A DNA stretch of 6,590 nt from JADJEI01 sp035328465 (GTDB lineage: Bacteria > Bacteroidota > Ignavibacteria > Ignavibacteriales > Ignavibacteriaceae), in contig DAOLIQ010000127.1 of NCBI GenBank assembly GCA_035328465.1, positions 1 through 6,590 on the forward strand, read 5' to 3'. The position numbers and the translations under genes are program-made. Every line of letters begins with the position of its first letter. The stretch's first letter is position 1. Positions 1-5,224 of the stretch are shown here, piece after piece. Under the pieces are notes generated by a model. The model saw only the letters and a program-made list of their open reading frames with translations. It searched no databases and was not told the origin of the DNA.

Positions 1-108
1 AAGAATTAATTTATGGCTGAAAACTTAAAAGGAATTGAGAATAAATACAAACCGAGCGACAGATATTATTTTTAATGTGAATCAGTTGTATTGAATTATT
101 AGTTTAAA

Positions 109-172
109 TTCAAGATCAAGTTCAGGTTCAAGATAGTGTATGATTTAATTAATCCTTGAACTTAAACTTAAA
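109..172 (-). repeat. Inverted array of degenerate hexamers after aguA; possible 3' hairpin
   Basis: On the plus strand, 109-132 is four tandem copies of TTCAAG with small changes, and 155-172 is three tandem copies of CTTRAA, its reverse complement. Bases 116-132 can pair with 155-171 over 17 positions around a 22-base loop. In the minus-strand transcript this gives 14 Watson-Crick pairs, two G-U pairs and one mismatch, starting two bases beyond the aguA stop. No U-tract follows, so it is not a standard intrinsic terminator; it may protect or end the message in another way. The remaining bases 1-108 show nothing I can support. Confidence 0.5.
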
Positions 173-173
173 T

Positions 174-1220
174 TTATATTTGTTCGTGCGTCAAACAATG
201 TAGAGTTCCTAATCCCCAAACCAAATCAACAGCGTGAATGCCGATTACAGGTCTATCGGTAAACAACTCAGATAATATTCCCAAAGCAATTCTATCATTG
301 GGATCATTAAATGTTGGAACAAGCACAGCATAATTCGAAATATAAAAATTGGCATAACTTGCAGGCAGTCTTTGCCCCTTAAAAATTACAGGAGAGGGCA
401 TAGGTAATTCTACAATATCCATACTTGATCCATCTGCTGCTTTTGCGTCTTCTAAAATTTCTCTATTCTCCATCAATGGAATATAATTGAGGTCATTCGG
501 ATGCGTTTCCATAACAGTAACAACTGTGTTATGATTTACAAATCTTGTGATGTCATCAACGTGCCCGTGTGTATCATCTCCCGCAATTCCTTTGTTAAGC
601 CAGATAACATTTTTTACGCCGAGATATTTACCAAAAACTTCTTCGTAATCTTTTTTTGAAAAACCAGCATTACGAACCTGAGTTTCGTTATCGAGCAAAC
701 ATTCTTCGGTTGTGATAATAGTTCCTTTTCCATTGTAATCAATGCTGCCCCCTTCAAGAACGACAACTCTGTTTTTATGCACAGGAGTTATTCTTTTTAG
801 ATTTAATTTTTCGGAAATCATTTTAGGAATTTTAGCATCAAATTTATAGTTATCATATTTTGCCCATGCATTAAAATTAAAATTGATAAGCAAAGAATTT
901 CCATCTTGATCTTTTACAAATTGAGGACCGGCATCACGCAGCCAGTTTCGGTTTGTTTTGAGTACAAAAAATTCAATGTTGTTAAAATTTGCTTCGACAG
1001 ATTTTAGAACACCTTCGGCTTTTGCTTCGTGGGTTTTTGATTGAACAATTACTCTAACTTTTTCTGCACGGGAAATGCAGCGGACGATTTCACCGTAAAC
1101 CCATTGGATGGGGGTAAATTTTCCAGGCCAATCTTCTTTGTTTGCAGGCCAGCCAATCCAGGTTGCTTCGTGCTTTTCCCATTCGGCGGGCAGGCGGTAT
1201 TTTTGATTTAAAGATTTCAT
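174..1220 (-). CDS. aguA: Agmatine deiminase (agmatine iminohydrolase, porphyromonas-type PAD family)
   Basis: Converts agmatine to N-carbamoylputrescine and ammonia, the first step toward putrescine; agmatine would come from arginine decarboxylase, which is not in this window. The 348 residues match the guanidine-modifying family: RLPAEWEKHEATWIGWP at the N-terminus (9-25), RNWLRDAGPQF (91-101, Asp96), LEGGSIDYNGKGT (155-167, Glu156), TTEECLL (170-176), GDDTHGHVDDITRF (214-227, His220 and Asp222), PASYANFYISN and VPTFNDPND (286-309), and the catalytic Cys342 in LGTLHCLTHEQ at the very end. All expected catalytic residues are present and the length is usual. The ATG start sits in the ATGA overlap with the aguB stop and has no Shine-Dalgarno site, so it probably depends on coupled translation. 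The related peptidyl-arginine deiminase label is less likely given the aguB partner. Confidence 0.96.
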   Translation of the reverse strand: MKSLNQKYRLPAEWEKHEATWIGWPANKEDWPGKFTPIQWVYGEIVRCISRAEKVRVIVQSKTHEAKAEGVLKSVEANFNNIEFFVLKTNRNWLRDAGPQFVKDQDGNSLLINFNFNAWAKYDNYKFDAKIPKMISEKLNLKRITPVHKNRVVVLEGGSIDYNGKGTIITTEECLLDNETQVRNAGFSKKDYEEVFGKYLGVKNVIWLNKGIAGDDTHGHVDDITRFVNHNTVVTVMETHPNDLNYIPLMENREILEDAKAADGSSMDIVELPMPSPVIFKGQRLPASYANFYISNYAVLVPTFNDPNDRIALGILSELFTDRPVIGIHAVDLVWGLGTLHCLTHEQI

Positions 1221-2110
1221 TTTGAAAATCGTTTTGTGACTTCTCCATAGGCATCCACCCTCCTGTCGCGGAGAAAAGGCCAGTTGCGGCGGATATATTC
1301 AATTCTGTCAAGATCAACTTGAGCGATTAATATTTCCTCTTTGTCGTGTGACGCTTCGGCAATGATAATCCCCTGCGGATCGCAGATAAAACTTTTCCCC
1401 CAAAATTCAATACCGGCAGAATTTTTTGTTTCCTTTTCTAAACCTATTCTATTAACAGATGCAACATAAACTCCATTTGCAATTGCGTGTGAGCGTTGAA
1501 TTGTCTGCCAGCTTTCAAATTGCGGTTTGCCGTGTTCTGCTTTTTCATCCGGGTGCCAGCCAATGGCTGTCGGATAAAATAAAATACTTGCTCCTTGAAG
1601 TGCGGTTAATCTTGCCCCCTCCGGAAACCACTGATCCCAGCAAATTAATGTCCCAATATTTCCATACTCAGTTTGAAAACTTTTGAAACCTAAGTCACCG
1701 GGAGTAAAATAATATTTTTCATAATATGCAGGATCATCCGGGATGTGCATCTTACGATAAATACCTGCAATCTCACCTTTAGTATTAATGACGGCAAGTG
1801 AATTGTGATAAAGTCCAGCGGCTCTTTTTTCAAATAATGGAACAATAACCACCACCTTATTTTTTTTTGCAACTTTAGAAATTGCTTGAGTAGAGGAGCC
1901 GGGAATTGTCTCCGCTAAATTATAATTATCAATATTTTCAGATTGACAGAAATACTGCGAACGAAAAAGTTCCGGCAGACAAATAACCTGCGCACCTTTC
2001 TTAGCAGCTTTCTCAATCCATTTAATTGCTTTAGCAAGATTGTCATCGGTGTTTTTACTAAATGATAGTTGAAGCAGCCCGACTGTAAATTTTGAAGAAA
2101 TTTTTTCCAA
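1217..2110 (-). CDS. aguB: N-carbamoylputrescine amidase (carbon-nitrogen hydrolase family)
   Basis: Hydrolyses N-carbamoylputrescine to putrescine, CO2 and ammonia, the second step of agmatine conversion to putrescine. The 297 residues form a single nitrilase-fold domain with the catalytic triad visible: Glu47 in LPELF, Lys120 in YRKMHIPDDP and Cys157 in CWDQWFPE. Segments typical of this amidase rather than other nitrilases are YYEKYYFTPGD (129-139), FYPTAIGWHPDEK (178-190), RSHAIANGVYVASVNRIG (206-223), EFWGKSFICDPQG (235-247) and the C-terminal RRNWPFLRDRRVDAYGE (274-290). Length is normal and no key residue is missing. The neighbouring agmatine deiminase gene, joined by a 4-base ATGA overlap, makes the assignment firm because it supplies the substrate. 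Translation starts at TTG (see the separate site entry). A run of nine A residues on the coding strand (1868-1860, in the AKKNK segment) is a possible slippage site but the frame is intact. Confidence 0.95.
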   Translation of the reverse strand: MEKISSKFTVGLLQLSFSKNTDDNLAKAIKWIEKAAKKGAQVICLPELFRSQYFCQSENIDNYNLAETIPGSSTQAISKVAKKNKVVVIVPLFEKRAAGLYHNSLAVINTKGEIAGIYRKMHIPDDPAYYEKYYFTPGDLGFKSFQTEYGNIGTLICWDQWFPEGARLTALQGASILFYPTAIGWHPDEKAEHGKPQFESWQTIQRSHAIANGVYVASVNRIGLEKETKNSAGIEFWGKSFICDPQGIIIAEASHDKEEILIAQVDLDRIEYIRRNWPFLRDRRVDAYGEVTKRFSK

Positions 2111-2123
2111 TTTATTTCACCAT
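2108..2123 (-). promoter_or_regulatory. aguB start region: TTG start, GGTGA ribosome site and overlapping three-codon minicistron
   Basis: Reading the minus strand, ATGGTGAAATAA (2123-2112) is followed by one A and then the TTG start of aguB (2110-2108). GGTGA (2121-2117) matches the 3' part of the Shine-Dalgarno consensus and lies six bases before TTG. An in-frame TGA nine bases upstream of TTG excludes any longer version, and the protein has no internal Met before residue 121, so TTG is almost forced. The Met-Val-Lys minicistron may be chance or may help coupling by reinitiation. Confidence 0.6.
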
Positions 2124-2151
2124 ATTTTTGTTAGTAAATTATGAATGATAA

Positions 2152-3483
2152 TTAATAACCATAAGCTGAAATCATATCACCCTCAGAGTTATATTCTTTC
2201 CATTTAATTAGTTTACCAGATTGAAAATACTCTTCTTTTTTAAGCACACGGTCTCTGTAATATTCTTTAGCCCATCCATCAATTTTCCCACCAAAGTAGT
2301 TTTCTTCTCTTTCGAGAAATCCATTATCATAATAAATTAATTTTTTATTAACGGGAATATCATCTTCGAAAGACTGACTTGATTTTAGTATGCCGTTTGC
2401 GTGATACATTTTCACTTCGCCATCAAGTTTATCATCTTTGTAGTTAGCTGTTGATTCCAGAGCACCGTTCGGAAAGTAGCTTACTGCAATTCCATTTTTT
2501 TTATCATTATTATAATTTATTTCAGATTGAAGCGCACCATCAGGGTAATAATTTTTTGTGATTCCTTTCTGAACACCATCTAAATAATCAATCTCTGTTT
2601 TTAGAATTCCATTTTCATAAAATAAAAATGATTTACCTTGCAAGACATCATCTTTGTAATTCCATTCTTCTTTGAGGAAACCTGATTCATAATAAACTCT
2701 CGTTGAGTTTTGCTTCTTACCCTGCTTTAAAAAAGTCTCTTGTTTAATTGTTCCGGTCTCAAAGTAATCTTTAATGGTTCTTTCTTCTGATTCGTATTTG
2801 CCCTGAACGTCATAACGAGTACGCAAAATCAGTTCATCATTTTCGTAAATATCTTTTACACGAACACTATGACCGGTATCATAAATCAATACTTCGCCTT
2901 CAAGTTTGTCATCAATAAAATTTGCTTCAAGGGCTACTCCGTTACTCTTCTCAAAATAGATAAAGGTCTTACCATTTAACAGACCATCAACAAAATTTCT
3001 TTCAACTTCAATGCTTCCGTTTTGATAATAAGTTTTGGAGACACCCTGAAGTACGCCATTCACAAATTTCCACTCCCCCTGCAGTTCGCCGGTTTTATAA
3101 TAAGTATATGTTATACCATCAAGCTTGCCTTCACGATAATTTTGTTCAGCCCAGAGTTCGCCAGACTCATAATACCATTTAGAAGTTCCTTCTTTAACCC
3201 CATGCTTGTAATTCCATTCGATGCTAACCTTGCTGTCTTCAAAAAACCAAGTAGAAAGTCCCTCTTCCAAACCATCTTCAAAATGCCATTGCTTCCATAC
3301 TTTTCCATTCGGATAATACTCAGTGTATTCGCCATGAAGTTGTCCATACCAATAATCACCTTCAGTTTTCAGCACTCCATTTGGGTAGTAGGTTTTTTTT
3401 ACTTCGGTGCCGGATAGCTTTTGAGCAGTTGAAAAAGAAATAAATACAAAGAAGAAATAAGCGACAATTAGAATTACTTTCAT
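2152..3483 (-). CDS. Secreted MORN_2/YwqK-repeat protein (toxin-antitoxin system YwqK-family label)
   Basis: A 443-residue exported protein built almost wholly of short repeats. Residues 1-20 form a Sec signal peptide (MKVI, hydrophobic core, then STA before Gln21, a good signal peptidase I site with no lipobox Cys), so the mature protein should lie in the periplasm, on the surface or outside. From about residue 31 to the end I count 18 units of the pattern aromatic-aromatic-x-x-Gly-x-Leu-x-x-Glu-x-x-Tyr/Phe-x-(Asp/Gly)-x-x-x-x-Gly, mostly exactly 24 residues apart. This is the MORN_2 repeat that databases often label YwqK-family antitoxin. That label comes from Bacillus YwqK; nothing here shows a toxin partner, and the signal peptide argues against a cytoplasmic antitoxin. 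Such units are expected to form an elongated beta-hairpin sheet, perhaps a binding or scaffolding surface (inference). The ATG is backed by the signal peptide; no strong ribosome site is seen. aguB follows 41 bases later. Confidence 0.87.
   Translation of the reverse strand: MKVILIVAYFFFVFISFSTAQKLSGTEVKKTYYPNGVLKTEGDYWYGQLHGEYTEYYPNGKVWKQWHFEDGLEEGLSTWFFEDSKVSIEWNYKHGVKEGTSKWYYESGELWAEQNYREGKLDGITYTYYKTGELQGEWKFVNGVLQGVSKTYYQNGSIEVERNFVDGLLNGKTFIYFEKSNGVALEANFIDDKLEGEVLIYDTGHSVRVKDIYENDELILRTRYDVQGKYESEERTIKDYFETGTIKQETFLKQGKKQNSTRVYYESGFLKEEWNYKDDVLQGKSFLFYENGILKTEIDYLDGVQKGITKNYYPDGALQSEINYNNDKKNGIAVSYFPNGALESTANYKDDKLDGEVKMYHANGILKSSQSFEDDIPVNKKLIYYDNGFLEREENYFGGKIDGWAKEYYRDRVLKKEEYFQSGKLIKWKEYNSEGDMISAYGY
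2191..3393 (-). repeat. Array of about 18 coding repeats, 24 residues (72 bases) each, in two in-phase blocks
   Basis: The aromatic pair that opens each unit falls at residues 32, 56, 80, 104, 128, 152 and 176, then irregularly at about 201 and 224, then at 240, 264, 288, 312, 336, 360, 384 and 408, with a final degenerate unit near 431. There are thus seven units in perfect 24-residue register, a disordered stretch with steps of 25, 23 and 16, then eight units in perfect register. Units are clearly alike in protein but diverged in DNA, so this is an old expansion rather than a recent unstable tandem repeat. Confidence 0.85.
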
Positions 3484-3530
3484 TAAAAAATCTCAATCAG
3501 GTTAGAAGAATACATTTACAATTTTTGCGT

Positions 3531-3561
3531 TAAACATAAAATCATTATTAGAACGGACAAA
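3531..3561 (-). promoter_or_regulatory. Possible Bacteroidota-type promoter ahead of the ywqK-aguB-aguA unit
   Basis: The 94-base gap between the aroF stop and the ywqK-like start is the only long gap between genes in the window. On the minus strand it has TTTG (3561-3558), 19 bases, then TATGTTTA (3538-3531). This resembles the TTTG-N19to21-TAnnTTTG promoter of Bacteroidota, although the last base differs and the FCB origin of the sequence is itself inferred. The downstream element ends 47 bases before the ATG, which would leave a leader of roughly 40 bases. In such AT-rich DNA a chance match is quite possible. I see no convincing terminator for aroF in the same gap. Confidence 0.27.
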
Positions 3562-3577
3562 CTGAAATATTAAAGGA

Positions 3578-4591
3578 TTAAATTTTCCTGTCAATTACTT
3601 CAGCGATCAGTTTTAACTGCCTCATCATTTCGTGAAATTGATCCGGAAGAAGCGCCTGCGGTCCATCGGATAAAGCTTTTTCCGGGTCGTGGTGAACTTC
3701 AACCATCAAACCATCGGCACCGGCAGCCACGGCAGCACGAGCCATCGGCATAACTTTATCCCTAATTCCAGTTGCGTGCGAAGGGTCGGCAAAAATAGGG
3801 AGATGGCTTCTTTTATGAACAACAGGAATCGCAGATAGATCGAATGTGTTCCGGGTGGATCTTTCAAATGTGCGAATACCTCGTTCGCAAAGAATTACGT
3901 TGGGGTTTTCGTTAGACAAAATATATTCAGCAGACATCAGCAAGTCTTCAACAGTTGCCGAAAGTCCACGCTTAATCATAACGGGTTTATCTGATTTTCC
4001 AAGTTCTCTTAACAAAGGATAATTCTGCATACTTCTTGCACCTACCTGGAAAATGTCAGTGTATTTTCCAACTAAATCTATCTGAGAAATTTCAAGAACT
4101 TCAGTAATTACAAGCAGATCAAATTCATCAGCAGCTTTTCGAAGTAATTTTAAACCGGCTTCTCCCATCCCCTGGAATGAATAAGGCGAAGTCCGTGGTT
4201 TAAATGCACCGCCCCTTAATATTTTTGCACCGGAGGATTTAACGATTTCGGCTATCTTTACTATTTGCTCTTCATTTTCCACCGAGCAAGGACCGGCAAT
4301 TACAATTACTTCATTTCCACCAATAACAACATCTTTGATTTTTATTTGAGTCGCCTCCTGCTTGTAATTACGGCTTGCCAATTTAAATGGGTCTGTTACC
4401 CGAAAAACCTCTTCAACTCCTTCTAAAACTTTTATCTTCCTTGTGTCAAAATTTGGACGAACACCAATGGCACCGATTACAATTCTTTCCTCACCCATCA
4501 CCTTCTGAACTGCAAAACCGTAATCCTGCAAATGTTTAACAACATTTTCATACTGCTGATTGGTGATTTTTTTGTCAAGTACTACTATCAT
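3578..4591 (-). CDS. aroF: 3-deoxy-7-phosphoheptulonate (DAHP) synthase, class I-beta with N-terminal ferredoxin-like domain
   Basis: Condenses phosphoenolpyruvate with erythrose 4-phosphate to DAHP, the committed step of the shikimate pathway, in the cytoplasm. The 337 residues split into an N-terminal ferredoxin-like domain (about 1-66, beginning MIVVLDKK and including ERIVIGAIG) and a TIM barrel. The layout and length match the Thermotoga maritima enzyme, and the four metal ligands fall at the same numbers I recall for it: Cys102 (in AGPCSVE), His272 (DPSHATG), Glu298 (VEVH) and Asp309 (LSDG). Substrate-binding motifs LRGGAFKPRTSPYSFQG (125-141), QVGARSMQN (182-190), IKRGL (206-210) and CERGIRTFE (235-243) are intact. 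In the Thermotoga enzyme the N-terminal domain mediates feedback inhibition by aromatic amino acids, so similar control is likely here (inference). The ATG lies 12 bases after the lipoprotein stop, with only a weak GAAAG in front, so it probably shares the upstream transcript. Confidence 0.96.
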   Translation of the reverse strand: MIVVLDKKITNQQYENVVKHLQDYGFAVQKVMGEERIVIGAIGVRPNFDTRKIKVLEGVEEVFRVTDPFKLASRNYKQEATQIKIKDVVIGGNEVIVIAGPCSVENEEQIVKIAEIVKSSGAKILRGGAFKPRTSPYSFQGMGEAGLKLLRKAADEFDLLVITEVLEISQIDLVGKYTDIFQVGARSMQNYPLLRELGKSDKPVMIKRGLSATVEDLLMSAEYILSNENPNVILCERGIRTFERSTRNTFDLSAIPVVHKRSHLPIFADPSHATGIRDKVMPMARAAVAAGADGLMVEVHHDPEKALSDGPQALLPDQFHEMMRQLKLIAEVIDRKI

Positions 4592-4603
4592 TTTATTACT
4601 TTC

Positions 4604-5224
4604 TTAATGAAAATTTTTTTCGCCTGCATTAATTTCGATATCGAGATGGTCTTCTTTCGTCGGTATGGCGCAGGAGTATGTTGCACTATATGCACAATAT
4701 GGATTGTATGCAAGATTAAAATCTATTGTATAAGTAAATTCTTTTGATGGAGATAATTCAAAATCGAGATACCTTCCCACACCATAAGTTTCTTCTCCGG
4801 TTGTTTTGTCTGTAAACCAGATTGAGAAATACTCCTGTCCGTTATCGCTCCATCCTTTATAAACATTTACTTTGTATTCAGTTTCATCATACATAAATTT
4901 TAGATATCCATAGCGAACTGCTTTTCTTTCCTCTCCCTTTGTCCCAAGCACCTTCACCGTGTCTTTGGATTTGTATTCATAAAGTTTACTTTTGAATTTG
5001 AATGCGGGATCAACATCAAAATATTTTAACGGAGTAAAATTAGCATTTACATCTTGATTAAATGGTGAATAAAGCGATGATTTAAATTCCTCGTCCTTCT
5101 GTTTTCTAATTTCATTAATCTCTTTTATATATGCTTCTTCGGCAGGCGTATAATTTTTCCCGCAGGAGTTTACTAAAATTATTGAAGCAAAAGAGAAACA
5201 AATAAAAAATATTTTCCTAATCAT
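4604..5224 (-). CDS. DUF1684-family lipoprotein of unknown function
   Basis: A predicted 206-residue membrane-anchored lipoprotein. The N-terminus is MIRK, a hydrophobic stretch, then VNSC, an acceptable lipobox with the lipidated Cys at residue 21. The body matches the DUF1684 family as I know it: a charged helical segment (EEAYIKEINEIRKQKDEEF), the FDVDPAFKFKSKL strand region, a second half with KFMYDETEYKVNVYK, then the hallmark block GEETYGVGRYLDF (about 143-155), DFNLAYNPYCAYSATYSC (168-185) and LDIEINAGEK near the end. Two conserved-looking cysteines (177 and 185) sit in that block. The biochemical role of the family is not known to me. The chosen ATG overlaps mutS by 8 bases (ATGATTAG), suggesting translational coupling. 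A further in-frame ATG at 5251 would add nine residues (MNYKKKFEK) and also gives a workable signal peptide, so the start is uncertain; neither has a clear Shine-Dalgarno site. Gene identity is surer than function. Confidence 0.87.
   Translation of the reverse strand: MIRKIFFICFSFASIILVNSCGKNYTPAEEAYIKEINEIRKQKDEEFKSSLYSPFNQDVNANFTPLKYFDVDPAFKFKSKLYEYKSKDTVKVLGTKGEERKAVRYGYLKFMYDETEYKVNVYKGWSDNGQEYFSIWFTDKTTGEETYGVGRYLDFELSPSKEFTYTIDFNLAYNPYCAYSATYSCAIPTKEDHLDIEINAGEKNFH

Noticed and set aside
13..75. Plus-strand 20-codon open frame beginning ATGGCTGAA and ending at TAA
   Set aside because: It is free-standing (an in-frame stop lies just upstream), has no ribosome site and matches no family I recognise. 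At this AT content so short a frame is expected by chance.
1090..1317. Minus-strand frame across the aguB-aguA junction
   Set aside because: It overlaps two well-supported genes in a different frame and resembles no known protein.
3022..3417. Plus-strand 131-residue open frame opposite the repeat protein
   Set aside because: It is the antisense shadow of the 72-base repeats, whose regular composition keeps the opposite frame open. The hydrophobic translation is what antisense of charged, Tyr-rich repeats gives.
2152..3483. Reading the YwqK-like gene and a neighbour as a toxin-antitoxin pair
   Set aside because: The protein has a signal peptide and the neighbours are clear metabolic enzymes; no small toxin gene is seen on either side.
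3484..3577. Intrinsic terminator after aroF
   Set aside because: I found no stable stem followed by a U-tract in this gap; the short imperfect palindrome at the stop codon is too weak.
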